Assembly (NCBI GenBank): GCA_017525525.1
Contig: JAFXSQ010000007.1
Coordinates: 1 to 64,000 of the forward strand
DNA length: 64,000 bases
Direction: 5' to 3'
Source: Lachnospiraceae bacterium
GTDB taxonomy: Bacteria > Bacillota > Clostridia > Lachnospirales > Lachnospiraceae
Part shown: piece by piece, positions 44,040 to 53,090 of the stretch
How the letters are laid out: each line of letters opens with the position of its first letter
Numbering within the stretch: position 1 is the stretch's first letter
Translations under genes and position numbers: made by a program
The notes under the pieces: generated by a model
What the model saw: the letters and a program-made list of their open reading frames with translations, nothing else
Databases searched by the model: none
Told to the model about the DNA's origin: nothing

Positions 44040-45425
44040 ATGATATCAAACAACGACGACACAATTGCGGCTATAGCCACCGGACTTTCCGATTCCGGAA
44101 TCGGAATAATCAGAATAAGCGGCAGGAATGCCATAGAAATATCAGATAAGATATTCATCCCCGCAAACCCTTCTAACCGGCTTATAAGCTTGGAGGGCTA
44201 CCGAGCAGCATACGGCAGGATAGTTTATGAGGGGAGGACATACGACGAGGCCGTGGCTTTGGTTATGCGCGCCCCTAAAACCTATACAAGAGAAGATGTG
44301 GTCGAGCTTGACTGTCACGGCGGAGTAACGGTATTAAAGTCCGTTCTCGAGCTTTTGTTAAACATGGGTGTGCGTCAGGCAGAGCCCGGAGAATTTACCA
44401 AAAGAGCATTCTTAAACGGCAGGCTCGACCTTGCTCAGGCGGAATCGGTTATGGAGCTTATACACGCCAAGAACGAGCGCTCAATGAATATCTCTTTAAA
44501 GCAGCTCTCCGGCAGATTAAGCAAGACAATTAAAGTTTTACGTGAAACAATCCTTACGCGAACCGCATATATAGAATCTGCCCTCGACGATCCCGAAAAT
44601 TACAGTCTTGACAACTTTTCCACAGAGCTGTTGAATGATGTGGATAACATGTTGAAAACTGTGGATAAGCTGATAGCCTCAGCAAACGACGGACACTATA
44701 TAAAAGAGGGTATAAATACGGTAATAGTAGGCCGTCCCAACGCCGGAAAGTCATCCGTCATGAACATGCTTTTGAACGAAGACAGGGCAATTGTAACAGA
44801 CATCGCCGGAACCACCAGAGACACCATAAATGAATGTATAAATTTAGGTGGAATTACGCTGAATATCGCGGATACTGCGGGTATCAGGGAGTCTTCGGAC
44901 ACGGTTGAAAAAATCGGCATAGAAAGGGCAAAAAACACATTATCCGAAGCAGATTTAGTGCTTTTTACAGTGGACGGAAGTGAAGAATTAACCCCTGATG
45001 ACGTAGAAATAATGGAGCTTATCAAAGACAAAAAAAGTATAACTCTGATAAACAAAAATGACCGTGAAATCATTGTGGATAAGTTGTTGATAACTTCAAA
45101 AATAAACACTGAAATTCTTGAAATATCTGCATTAAACGGAAACGGACGGGAAGAACTTGCATCACTTATTAAGTCCATGTTCTTCTCCGGTAACTTAAAT
45201 ACCGACAACGATACAGTGATCACATCCTTACGCCATAAAGCTTTACTTATTGAAACCCGTGACGCCTTATCCCGCGTCAAAGACTCCATCAACGCCGGCA
45301 TGGAAGAAGATTTCTTCACCATCGACCTTATGGCCGCCTACCAAAGTCTCGGACTCATCCTCGGCGAAGAGCTCGAGGACGACCTCGCAGACAAAATATT
45401 CGCTGAGTTTTGCATGGGAAAATAA
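44040..45425 (+). CDS. mnmE: tRNA modification GTPase
   Basis: This is a 461-residue protein. The N-terminal folate-binding domain begins with DTIAAIATGLSDSGIGIIRISG. The G domain (about 215-380) has G1 GRPNAGKSS, G2 GTTRDT, G3 DTAGI and G4 NKND. The C-terminal motif is CMGK instead of the usual C-I/L-G-K but keeps the catalytic Cys. With MnmG it installs the cmnm5 group on U34. The gene is inverted relative to its common firmicute order and separated from jag by a terminator. Three perfect DnaA boxes and a near-parS site lie in the coding sequence. Confidence 0.95.
   Translation: MISNNDDTIAAIATGLSDSGIGIIRISGRNAIEISDKIFIPANPSNRLISLEGYRAAYGRIVYEGRTYDEAVALVMRAPKTYTREDVVELDCHGGVTVLKSVLELLLNMGVRQAEPGEFTKRAFLNGRLDLAQAESVMELIHAKNERSMNISLKQLSGRLSKTIKVLRETILTRTAYIESALDDPENYSLDNFSTELLNDVDNMLKTVDKLIASANDGHYIKEGINTVIVGRPNAGKSSVMNMLLNEDRAIVTDIAGTTRDTINECINLGGITLNIADTAGIRESSDTVEKIGIERAKNTLSEADLVLFTVDGSEELTPDDVEIMELIKDKKSITLINKNDREIIVDKLLITSKINTEILEISALNGNGREELASLIKSMFFSGNLNTDNDTVITSLRHKALLIETRDALSRVKDSINAGMEEDFFTIDLMAAYQSLGLILGEELEDDLADKIFAEFCMGK
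44534..44549. promoter_or_regulatory. Near-parS site inside mnmE
   Basis: AGTTTTACGTGAAACA, two mismatches from the parS consensus, 23 kb from the main cluster. Confidence 0.4.
44639..45082. promoter_or_regulatory. Three perfect DnaA boxes inside mnmE
   Basis: TGTGGATAA occurs at 44639-44647, 44660-44668 and 45074-45082, all in the same orientation as the first box of oriC. A TTTTCCACA-type box lies near 44617. Confidence 0.6.
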
Positions 45426-45442
45426 AAGTTTCTATTCACAAC

Positions 45443-45615
45443 CCTTGAGAGATATGAATACATACAAGGAACGCTAGGGAGACGACCGATTTTCACAAGG
45501 AACACGGCGGTGCGAACGAACAAACGCTTCTATCGTGAAGTGAGCACCGTCCGTATGTGACGCAGTGAAATGAGGGTAGGCGACCGTGTGGATTGTATGT
45601 ATTCATATCCTCAAG
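45443..45615. repeat. Long palindrome between mnmE and jag
   Basis: Arms of about 24 bp (CCTTGAGAGATATGAATACA at the left, reverse complement at 45592-45615, one bulged base) enclose about 124 bp that contains a second stem (ACGGCGGTGC with GCACCGTCCGT). Confidence 0.65.
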
Positions 45616-45623
45616 GATGTAAC

Positions 45624-45668
45624 TGCAAAAAAAGAAGTGTGCATGAAAATGCACACTTCTTTTTTTGC
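45624..45668. terminator. Bidirectional intrinsic terminator between mnmE and jag
   Basis: AAGAAGTGTGCAT-4-ATGCACACTTCTT with A-run before and T-run after, serving converging genes. Confidence 0.92.
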
Positions 45669-45679
45669 TTAGTAACTTC

Positions 45680-46312
45680 TTAGTAATTACCCCTTCTTAA
45701 GGCGATTACAACCTTTCTGTAAGGCTCCTCACCCTCACTCCTGGTTTCAACATATCTGTCGTTCTGGAGTGCCGAATGAATAATTCTTCTCTCATAAGGA
45801 TTCATGGGCTCTAAGGTTACAGGCCTTCTGGTCTTCTTTACCTTTGAAGCAATATTCCTTGCAAGATGCTCTAAGGTATCTCTTCTTCTTGCTCTGTAAT
45901 TCTCGGTGTCAAGCTTTACGCGTACATAAGACTCGCTCTTCTTGTTCACATAGAGGCTTATAAGATACTGAAGAGCATCTAAGGTCTGTCCTCTCTTGCC
46001 GATAATCACGGACATCTCCGGACCGGAAACCTCTATATTCATTGTACCCTCATCCTTGTTGAAATCAACCTCGCACTTGGCTTCAAGCTTCATGGCCTTG
46101 AACAGATTTGCAAGGTAATCGTTGATATCGTCAAGGAAGGTGTCCTTCTTTCTTGCTTTGATCACTGCAGGCTTTGATCCTATTCCCAAGAAGCCTGAGG
46201 ATCCCTTTTCTATAACCTCATAGTCAAGCTCTGCGCTTGTAGCGCCAAGCTCTGCGGCAGCGGCTGTAAGAGCCTCCTCTACCGACTTACCCTTAAACTC
46301 TTTATACTCCAT
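45680..46312 (-). CDS. jag: KH-R3H RNA-binding protein Jag/KhpB
   Basis: This is a 210-residue protein in three parts: an N-terminal Jag domain (YKEFKGKSVEEALTAAAAEL ... GSSGFLGIGSKPAVI), a KH domain (GPEMSVIIGKRGQTLDALQYL) and an R3H domain (YRARRRDTLEHLA ... EPMNPYERRIIHSAL). It binds RNA with KhpA and affects cell division and elongation in related bacteria. Two adjacent ATGs (46315, 46312) follow GGAGG. The second has better spacing and is used here. It lies downstream of yidC as usual. Confidence 0.93.
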   Translation of the reverse strand: MEYKEFKGKSVEEALTAAAAELGATSAELDYEVIEKGSSGFLGIGSKPAVIKARKKDTFLDDINDYLANLFKAMKLEAKCEVDFNKDEGTMNIEVSGPEMSVIIGKRGQTLDALQYLISLYVNKKSESYVRVKLDTENYRARRRDTLEHLARNIASKVKKTRRPVTLEPMNPYERRIIHSALQNDRYVETRSEGEEPYRKVVIALRRGNY

Positions 46313-46368
46313 CATTTCCTCCGTTAAAGTCACTTAGAGTTTTCCTTTAAGTCTTTAATTAAACTGAT

Positions 46369-47643
46369 TTACTTATCGTCATCATCGTACTTGTTCATCA
46401 GATTAGCCCTTGCAGCAAGGCTTCCCTCTCTGTACTTTACTCCCTCTTCTGCCTTCTTCATAGTGCTTGAGGTGTAATTCTTCAGGCTCTGCGTAGACAT
46501 ATTTCTGGTAGTTTTCTTCTGTTCATAAGCCTGTTGTTGCTGTTCGGCTCCGGAAGACGCTTCCTGCATCTTCTCCAAAAAAGATTTCCTGTCCGGATGT
46601 TTGGCTCTCTTTATCTCAGCCTTCTCCATGGACTTCTTTATGATGGCGTCCATATCGGCATGCTTGTAATAAAGATTGATAAGCAATGTGGTAATTACAC
46701 TTACGAGTGAACCCATGGCCCAATAAAGACCTATACCTGAAGGAACGCTTATGGTTACGAAGAAGGACATAACAGGCATGACATACATCATGGTCTTCAT
46801 GGACTTCATAGTCGCATCCGTTGAAGCATCTCCGGTTGCCGCAGGTGTGGAAACCGGGTTTACCTTCATACTAAGGAACTGGAACACGAATGACATTATC
46901 GGGATGATAAGCGCTGTCGTAAGCGCAAGTCCCGGAATGCTCGTAAGATTGATTCCGAAGAAGTTATATCTCTCATTGATCTCGGGAGCAGTGTTTGATA
47001 TGGCATCAATCACTCCCTGATCCGCACTTGAAAGCAGAGCAGAGAACTTGTCCCATGCATCGCCCGTGAACTTTGCAAGAACATCAATAACTGTATTCTT
47101 GTCAGCATAATCAAGTGTAACTCTTGTGAACATACCTGAATTATTGCTGTCCTCGAAGAATGATGTAAGAGCAGTCTTGGCAGTTTCACTGCTCATAATC
47201 GGAGTTGCAATCTTGTCATACAGATCATATATCTTTGTCACGTATGCAGGAATGTTTGAAATAATCCTGTATACCGCAAGGAATATAGGAAGCTGTATCA
47301 AAGCGGTGATACATCCGCTTGACATGCTGACTCCGTATTTGCTCTGTATCTCCCTGGTCTCACGCTGCTGCGCTATAAGTGATTCCTGATCTTTCTTTCC
47401 CTTGTACTTCTTCTGAATTTTGCTTAATTCCGGCTGAATATAAGCCATTATCTTTGATGATTTACTCTGCTGCATCATCAGCGGGAACATCAGGAACCTT
47501 GCGAAAATCGTGAAGATGATTATCGCCGCTCCGATGTTATAGACGCCCACGCTGCACATCACATTGTAGATAAAATCAAAGATGTAACCGAACAAGATGG
47601 ATATAGGCTTAACGATAAAGCCACCTTGTTTTGTAAGTATCAT
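46369..47643 (-). CDS. yidC: Membrane protein insertase YidC
   Basis: This is a 424-residue inner-membrane insertase of the five-helix firmicute type. A helix pair at about 30-60 (IGAAIIIFTIFARFLMFPLM carries the conserved Arg in the hydrophilic groove) is followed by the coiled loop (YIQPELSKIQKKYKGKKDQ). ALIQLPIFLAVYRII is the third core helix, and the later helices include LALTTALIIPIMSFVFQFL. There is a long insertion with Ser/Asn/Asp between the third and fourth core helices (about 150-225), and a hydrophilic C-terminal tail that could bind the ribosome. Start has GGAGAG upstream. Confidence 0.93.
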   Translation of the reverse strand: MILTKQGGFIVKPISILFGYIFDFIYNVMCSVGVYNIGAAIIIFTIFARFLMFPLMMQQSKSSKIMAYIQPELSKIQKKYKGKKDQESLIAQQRETREIQSKYGVSMSSGCITALIQLPIFLAVYRIISNIPAYVTKIYDLYDKIATPIMSSETAKTALTSFFEDSNNSGMFTRVTLDYADKNTVIDVLAKFTGDAWDKFSALLSSADQGVIDAISNTAPEINERYNFFGINLTSIPGLALTTALIIPIMSFVFQFLSMKVNPVSTPAATGDASTDATMKSMKTMMYVMPVMSFFVTISVPSGIGLYWAMGSLVSVITTLLINLYYKHADMDAIIKKSMEKAEIKRAKHPDRKSFLEKMQEASSGAEQQQQAYEQKKTTRNMSTQSLKNYTSSTMKKAEEGVKYREGSLAARANLMNKYDDDDK

Positions 47644-47658
47644 TAATACTCTCCTAAA

Positions 47659-47871
47659 CTATGGAACCGGATCATACCCTCCCTTAGAGAAGGGATTACA
47701 TCGAAGTATGCGCCACACCGAAAGAGCAGTTCCCTTGAAGAAGCCGTATTTTTCATAGGCCTCAATCGCGTATTGCGAACAGGTGGGAATGTACTTGCAT
47801 GTAGCGTGACGCTTTAGTCCCGACAAATGCTTCTGATAAAATCTTATCATAGCTATACATATTTTCTTCAT
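47659..47871 (-). CDS. yidD: Membrane protein insertion efficiency factor YidD
   Basis: This is a 70-residue protein with the family signature [23 protein letters not shown] and [17 protein letters not shown], that is, the three conserved Cys. Amphipathic, peripheral on the membrane, helps YidC. ATG 47871 follows AAGAGG. It lies 10 bp after the rnpA stop codon. Confidence 0.93.
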   Translation of the reverse strand: MKKICIAMIRFYQKHLSGLKRHATCKYIPTCSQYAIEAYEKYGFFKGTALSVWRILRCNPFSKGGYDPVP

Positions 47872-47881
47872 CACAAACCTC

Positions 47882-48232
47882 TTAACAATTAGTGCTCTTA
47901 ACAATAAGATCATGCTTCTTCAAAAGATGCATGTAAGCACTCTCAATATCCCGGTATACCGTATCCCTCGCTGTAGTTCTTCCTACTATAATAATGTCGT
48001 AACCGGGTTTCAACTCTTCCTTGTGAAGTCTGTAGCTTTCCCTGATAAGCCTTGTCAAACGATGTCTGATCACACTGTTTCCAACTTTTTTACTCACAGA
48101 GATTCCGATTCTACTGTACTCTAAGCTGTTGGCGCTTATGTACATCACTAAATACTTATTGGCATACGATTCTCTTTGGGTATAAACCCTGCCAAACTCT
48201 CTGCTGTTTTTTAATGTAGGGATATTCTTCAT
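47882..48232 (-). CDS. rnpA: Ribonuclease P protein component
   Basis: This is a 116-residue basic protein. The RNR motif region is [22 protein letters not shown], with the canonical RNA-binding helix that follows ([20 protein letters not shown]). It assists the catalytic RNA in maturing tRNA 5' ends. ATG 48232 has GGGGG upstream; the ORF start at 48259 is rejected. Encoded between rpmH and yidD. Confidence 0.94.
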   Translation of the reverse strand: MKNIPTLKNSREFGRVYTQRESYANKYLVMYISANSLEYSRIGISVSKKVGNSVIRHRLTRLIRESYRLHKEELKPGYDIIIVGRTTARDTVYRDIESAYMHLLKKHDLIVKSTNC

Positions 48233-48282
48233 AGCTACCCCCTGCTGTGGTAATGACATGATTCAAAAACAAATCATGCTCA

Positions 48283-48417
48283 TTAAGCTGATAAAACTTT
48301 TCTGCCCTTAGCTCTTCTTGCAGATAAAACCTTTCTTCCGTTCTTTGTGCTCATTCTGCTTCTGAAGCCATGAACCTTTGAACGCTGCCTCTTCTTCGGC
48401 TGAAATGTCATCTTCAT
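48283..48417 (-). CDS. rpmH: 50S ribosomal protein L34
   Basis: This is a 44-residue, highly basic protein. [20 protein letters not shown] ... [18 protein letters not shown] is the universal L34 sequence with the usual two-residue N-terminal extension (MK). Start ATG 48417 has AGGAGGA 7 nt upstream. It is the first gene of the rpmH-rnpA-yidD-yidC-jag operon and faces away from oriC. Confidence 0.97.
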   Translation of the reverse strand: MKMTFQPKKRQRSKVHGFRSRMSTKNGRKVLSARRAKGRKVLSA

Positions 48418-48512
48418 GATAAGTGTCCTCCTTTCTAATTATATTTACTTGCTGTCATAATAAGATTCTGAGGCTTTAGCCCGAAGAATCTTCCAGGCAG
48501 ACAGCAAAAGAC

Positions 48513-48541
48513 ATTATATTAAAATAAGAAATCATAGTCAA
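48513..48541 (-). promoter_or_regulatory. Promoter of the rpmH operon
   Basis: Minus strand TTGACT (48536-48541), 17 bp, TATAAT (48513-48518). Confidence 0.8.
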
Positions 48542-48559
48542 GCAAATCTTTCAAAAAAT

Positions 48560-48760
48560 GCCCGAAAACGGCTTAAAATAAGGATTTTGTGGATAACTTG
48601 TATTTTTTGAGTGAAAAATCCTCATATTTACATAAATTTTTCCACAAAATGTTATTAACCTGTGGAAAACTACCCAAAATAGTGTTGATATGTTCATAAT
48701 AATGTTGAAAATTCACGCTTTTATCCCATGTTGAAAATATCCACAAAAGGTAAATAAACA
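48560..48760. other. Replication origin (oriC) region with DnaA boxes
   Basis: In the 495-bp gap between rpmH and dnaA: TGTGGATAA (48588-48596, perfect), TTTTCCACA (48638-48646, one mismatch), TGTGGAAAA (48661-48669, one mismatch) and ATATCCACA (48737-48745, one mismatch), in AT-rich sequence. Position between rpmH and dnaA is the typical firmicute origin. The 48420-48490 part holds an AGATTCTTCG-type repeat. Another box-like TTATACACA lies between dnaA and dnaN near 50374. Confidence 0.85.
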
Positions 48761-48816
48761 GTTAACATAAATCAAAAATGCCAATTATCGGTATTTTCCG
48801 TTAAAATCAAAAAAAC

Positions 48817-48845
48817 TTGCTAAACTCTGCCGATTATGGTAGTAT
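48817..48845 (+). promoter_or_regulatory. Probable dnaA promoter
   Basis: TTGCTA (48817-48822), 17 bp, TAGTAT (48840-48845), 67 bp before the dnaA start. Confidence 0.5.
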
Positions 48846-48912
48846 ATGACTATGTATGCGCACTCATTTTCAGAGAGCGTAAATCGACTAAAAAAGAGAG
48901 TTTTCAAGAGCA

Positions 48913-50295
48913 ATGAAAGAACTGATAGAAAGCAAATGGGATGACATTCTCCTCCTTTTGGAGACTAATTATGACATGACTCCCATCATAATCAATACCT
49001 TCATAAGACCCCTCAAGATATATGAGGTTAAAGACAACACAGTCTGTTTTTACGTAGAAGAAAACAGAGGAGAGCAGGCAGTCAAATACCTGATAAAAAA
49101 GGAGTATGACTTCTTTTTGTTGTCCGCCATAAGGGAAACTCTCAATAATATCGATATTGATATCCGAGTTGATGAAAAGAAGAATTATATCAAAGAGACT
49201 GAAGAGACCAGCCGTGAACCCATGACGGTTTCGGACTCTTATCTTGCCGCGGCTGCAAAAAGCAATCTAAATCCCCGCTATACATTTGACAATTTTATAG
49301 TCGGTGATTCCAACAGGCATGCACACGCTACCTGTCTTGCGGTTGCGGATCTTCCGGGCCAGGACGGTTATAATCCTCTTTATCTCTACGGCAATCCCGG
49401 GCTTGGCAAGACTCATCTTATGCAGTCTATCGGTAACTACATACTTCAGAATAATGAAAACTTACACGTTCTTTATGTTCCTTGTGAGACATTTACCAAC
49501 GATATCATAGATGCAATCGGACATAATGCTACAAGCAAATTCCGCGAAAAATACAACAACGTGGATGTTCTTTTAATAGATGATATCCAGAAGCTCAAGG
49601 ACAAAGACAGAACACAGTCCGAATTCTTCGATACATTTAACTATCTATACAATGCAAACAAACAGATTATCATATCCTCGGATCGACCTCCGAAGGATCT
49701 AACCTATCTGGATATGAGAATCACCTCCAGATTCTCGGGCGGTATTCCCATAGATATCCATGAACCCGATTATGAAACGAGAATTGCAATACTTCACAAT
49801 AAGGCGGATCTCGATCATATTGAAGGGATACCTGAAGAAGTATTCGTCTATATTGCCGAGAACTTTACTACCAATGTAAGAGAGCTTGAAGGCGCTCTTA
49901 ATGTGCTGCGTCCTTTCTCGCTTACCGGAGAGGCTATTACCACCGAAAGAGCTATAGCTACTTTGAGTGTTTTGGTAGATAAACAGGGAAGAAAATCCCT
50001 TACTCCCGATTATATAATAGAAATAGTATCCGAATGTACGGGAATATCCAATGAGGATATAAGGTCAAGCAAGAGGAGTCAGGACATTGCAACGGCAAGA
50101 CAGACAGTTATGTACATATGCAGTAAATACTCATCACAGCCCCTTACACTAAAGGCTATCGGCAGGGCTGTAGGCGGTAAAGACCATTCAACCGTTATAA
50201 GCGGAATTAATAAGATAGAAGCTAAGCTGAAAGAGGATCAGGTCTTCAAAGACAACTTCGAGAAGATACTTAAGATGATGAATATATCCACATAA
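48913..50295 (+). CDS. dnaA: Chromosomal replication initiator protein DnaA
   Basis: This is a 460-residue AAA+ initiator. Domain I is at about 1-85; domain II is short. Domain III has Walker A GNPGLGKTHLMQSIGNY and Walker B VLLIDDIQKLKDKD (the usual family text is FIDDIQFL), plus sensor I IISSDRPP. Domain IV DNA-binding part ends SKYSSQPLTLKAIGRAVGGK and DHSTVISGI, the DnaA-box signature. It melts oriC and loads the helicase. Followed by dnaN after 222 bp. Confidence 0.96.
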   Translation: MKELIESKWDDILLLLETNYDMTPIIINTFIRPLKIYEVKDNTVCFYVEENRGEQAVKYLIKKEYDFFLLSAIRETLNNIDIDIRVDEKKNYIKETEETSREPMTVSDSYLAAAAKSNLNPRYTFDNFIVGDSNRHAHATCLAVADLPGQDGYNPLYLYGNPGLGKTHLMQSIGNYILQNNENLHVLYVPCETFTNDIIDAIGHNATSKFREKYNNVDVLLIDDIQKLKDKDRTQSEFFDTFNYLYNANKQIIISSDRPPKDLTYLDMRITSRFSGGIPIDIHEPDYETRIAILHNKADLDHIEGIPEEVFVYIAENFTTNVRELEGALNVLRPFSLTGEAITTERAIATLSVLVDKQGRKSLTPDYIIEIVSECTGISNEDIRSSKRSQDIATARQTVMYICSKYSSQPLTLKAIGRAVGGKDHSTVISGINKIEAKLKEDQVFKDNFEKILKMMNIST

Positions 50296-50517
50296 AATAA
50301 CATTGTTTTACAGGACAATCAACAAATGTCTAAACAGTTAAACACCTTGTAAAATAAGGGCTGAAAGGGGTTATACACATAATAACATACCCTACTACTA
50401 TTACTACTAATTATTTTATATTTAATACGATATGTGCGTGCGCGAATACGAGGCATATATCGACCATCACAATCAGACTGATTTATATCAGACATATCGA
50501 AAGGAGTTTTTCGTAAG

Positions 50518-51633
50518 ATGAAGATCAAGTGCAGAAAACAGGAATTGATGAATTCACTCAATATAGTATCAAAGGCTGTATCAGCAAAGACCAGCATGCC
50601 TATACTTGAGTGTATACTCATAGAGGTTTACGAATCAAGCATAAGGCTTACTGCCAACAACCTTGAGCTCGGAATAGAAACCGGACTTAACGGTGAAGTA
50701 TTGGAGATGGGCAGAATAGCTTTGGAAGCGAAGATATTTATGGACATCATAAGAAAGCTTCCCGACAGTGAGGTCTTCATAGAGACAACTCCGGATTACA
50801 AGGCTGTAATCAGATGCGAAAAGACCAAGTTCGTGATAGCGGCAAAGTCAGGTGAGGACTTTACGGATCTTCCTCAGATAGAGAGGGAGAAGAATATAAC
50901 CATATCACAGTTCACTTTAAGGGAACTCATAAGGCAGACTATTTTCTGCACATCCGATAATGAGAATAACAGGATGATGACAGGTGAGCTCTTTGAAGTG
51001 AATGGAAGCAATCTAAAGGTTTCGGCTTTGGATGGATTCAGGATAGCCATAAGAAATGTTGAGCTCAAGAAAGAAGGACCGGAGGTAAGTGTTATAGTTC
51101 CGGGAAAAACTCTCACAGAGCTTTCAAAGATTATAAGCGGCGGAGTGGACGACGAGGTTGTAATCTACTTTACAAAGCAGCATATACTTTTCGAGTATGA
51201 CGATACCCTGGTTGTGTCGAGACTTATAGACGGTAATTTCTTCGATGTGGACAAGATGATGTCGGTAACACATAACACGAAGATTACCTGCAACAATAAA
51301 GAGTACCTTGATTGCTTGGACAGAGCAACCCTCGTGATAAAGGAATCCGACAAGAAGCCTATTGTCATGATTATCAGAGAAGAGGGCATAATGTATATAA
51401 AAGCAGATTCGATGCTCGGTTCGTTAAATGAGGAAATTGAGATAAATAAAGAGGGTGACGACCTAATAATAGGCTTTAATCCGAGATTTGTAATGGATTG
51501 TATAAGGGTTATTGATGATGAGAATATAAGCCTCTACATGAAGGACGGAAGATCTCCGGCGTTCATAAAGGATGAAAAGGGAAGTTATATATACATCATT
51601 TCACCTATTAACATCAACACGGATGCTTATTAA
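50518..51633 (+). CDS. dnaN: DNA polymerase III beta subunit (sliding clamp)
   Basis: This is a 371-residue clamp protein of three repeated domains (MKIKCRKQELMNSLNIVSKA ... ECILIEVYESSIRLTANNLELGI at the start; SALDGFRIAIRNVELK in the second; IIRVIDD-type third). The C-terminus ISPININTDAY is the family end. It tethers polymerase to DNA and recruits partners. Start has AAGGAG 10 nt upstream, after a ~220-bp spacer with one near-DnaA-box. Confidence 0.95.
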   Translation: MKIKCRKQELMNSLNIVSKAVSAKTSMPILECILIEVYESSIRLTANNLELGIETGLNGEVLEMGRIALEAKIFMDIIRKLPDSEVFIETTPDYKAVIRCEKTKFVIAAKSGEDFTDLPQIEREKNITISQFTLRELIRQTIFCTSDNENNRMMTGELFEVNGSNLKVSALDGFRIAIRNVELKKEGPEVSVIVPGKTLTELSKIISGGVDDEVVIYFTKQHILFEYDDTLVVSRLIDGNFFDVDKMMSVTHNTKITCNNKEYLDCLDRATLVIKESDKKPIVMIIREEGIMYIKADSMLGSLNEEIEINKEGDDLIIGFNPRFVMDCIRVIDDENISLYMKDGRSPAFIKDEKGSYIYIISPININTDAY

Positions 51634-51726
51634 AAATATTATCCTGAGAGGAGGAGCACAACGACGAAGAATGAGTCGTGTCAATTCCTTGAAAGCGAGT
51701 CGAAGGATCTTTACAGAGGATTTACA

Positions 51727-51942
51727 ATGCAGATATTCAAGTTAAGAGAAACAGATGAATTTATAAAGCTCGGTCAGCTTCTTAAGGCCTGCGGACTCTG
51801 TGAAAGCGGGATAGATGCCAAAGAAGCGATAATTCAGGGACTTGTCATAGTTGACGGTGAGGTTGAGACAAGGCGAGGCAGGAAGCTTTACGACGGTGCC
51901 GAGGTTGAGTATGACGGAGAGAAGATTTCCGTGCAGAAATAA
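51727..51942 (+). CDS. yaaA: S4-domain RNA-binding protein YaaA
   Basis: This is a 71-residue S4-like domain (FIKLGQLLKACGLCESGIDA, VDGEVETRRGRKLYDGAEVE), conserved between dnaN and recF in firmicutes. It binds RNA, probably the ribosome, but its function is unsettled. The recF start follows 3 bp after its stop, showing coupled expression. Confidence 0.9.
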   Translation: MQIFKLRETDEFIKLGQLLKACGLCESGIDAKEAIIQGLVIVDGEVETRRGRKLYDGAEVEYDGEKISVQK

Positions 51943-51945
51943 TAT

Positions 51946-53040
51946 ATGTTTATAAAAGATATAGCTTTAAATAACTTCAGAAATTACTCTGAAGGTTCGG
52001 TTGAGTTTGCTCCGGGAATCAACATCCTCTACGGCGAGAATGCCCAGGGCAAGACAAATATACTTGAAGCTTTGTACATGATAGCGACCACGAAGTCACA
52101 TCGTGAGAGTCATGACAGAGAGATAATAAAATTTGATCAGACGGAAGGCCATATAAGAGCGCAGATGGAGAAATCGGGAGTTTCCCACAGAATAGATATG
52201 CACTTGAAAAAGGCCGGAAATAAGGGGATAGCCATAGACATGATTCCTGTCAAAAGGAGCGCCGAGCTTATAGGACTTATGAGCGTGGTATTCTTCTCGC
52301 CCGAGGATCTCTCGATAGTAAAGAACGGTCCGGCGGAGAGAAGGAGGTTTGTGGATATGGAGCTGTGTCAGCTGAGCAGGATATATTTTAATAACCTCTC
52401 CAACTATAATAAAGTGCTCAGCCAGAGAAATAATCTCTTAAAACAGATTTATTTCGATAAAAGCAAGATGGATACCCTGCCTGTCTGGGATCTTCAATTA
52501 GTCGAATACGGGAAGAAAATCATAGAAGAAAGAGAAAAATTTATTGCTTTGATAAATGAGATAATTCCCGTAATTCATAGCGATATTACGGGTGGAAAAG
52601 AGAAGCTCAGGGTAGAATATGTAAAAAATACAGATGTTGACTGCTTTGAGGATAATCTTGCATCAAAGCTCGATACGGAGCTTAAACTGTCAAGCACACA
52701 GACCGGTCCTCACAGAGATGACCTAAGATTTGTGGTAAATGACATAGATGTCAGAAAATACGGTTCACAGGGACAACAGAGAACAGCAGCATTGTCTTTG
52801 AAGCTTGCCGAGATTGAGCTTGTAAAAAGGATGAGCAATGATGATCCGGTGCTTTTGCTGGATGATGTGATGTCGGAGCTTGATTCCGGCAGAAGAGATG
52901 CTCTTATGGAAAAGATAAGAGATATACAGACCATCATCACGTGTACCGGTTACGATGATTTTATAAAAAAGAGGATAAAGTTAGACAGGATATACAGAGT
53001 GGTGAGCGGCACAGTGATGCTGGAGACAGGAACTTATTGA
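51946..53040 (+). CDS. recF: DNA replication and repair protein RecF
   Basis: This is a 364-residue SMC-like ATPase. Walker A is GINILYGENAQGKTNILEAL, the ABC signature region YGSQGQQRTAALSLKLAE and Walker B PVLLLDDVMSELD. It loads RecA at gaps with RecO and RecR. Start 3 bp after yaaA and its own site overlaps the end of yaaA. Confidence 0.94.
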   Translation: MFIKDIALNNFRNYSEGSVEFAPGINILYGENAQGKTNILEALYMIATTKSHRESHDREIIKFDQTEGHIRAQMEKSGVSHRIDMHLKKAGNKGIAIDMIPVKRSAELIGLMSVVFFSPEDLSIVKNGPAERRRFVDMELCQLSRIYFNNLSNYNKVLSQRNNLLKQIYFDKSKMDTLPVWDLQLVEYGKKIIEEREKFIALINEIIPVIHSDITGGKEKLRVEYVKNTDVDCFEDNLASKLDTELKLSSTQTGPHRDDLRFVVNDIDVRKYGSQGQQRTAALSLKLAEIELVKRMSNDDPVLLLDDVMSELDSGRRDALMEKIRDIQTIITCTGYDDFIKKRIKLDRIYRVVSGTVMLETGTY

Positions 53041-53090
53041 AAGATTTTTAGCCCGAAGAATCTTAACTGAACAGGAGGAAAGATACAAAA

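Noticed and set aside
44696..45322. Minus-strand 208-codon frame opposite mnmE
   Set aside because: Ser/Ile-rich shadow of mnmE, whose GTPase motifs are complete.
48418..48912. Small RNA genes (6S, SRP or RNase P RNA) near oriC
   Set aside because: No recognisable core sequences. The gap is explained by the rpmH promoter, DnaA boxes and the dnaA promoter.
53041..53065. AGATTCTTCG-type repeat between recF and gyrB as a terminator
   Set aside because: Only a partial arm is present and the genes are evidently one operon; kept only as a repeat-family member.
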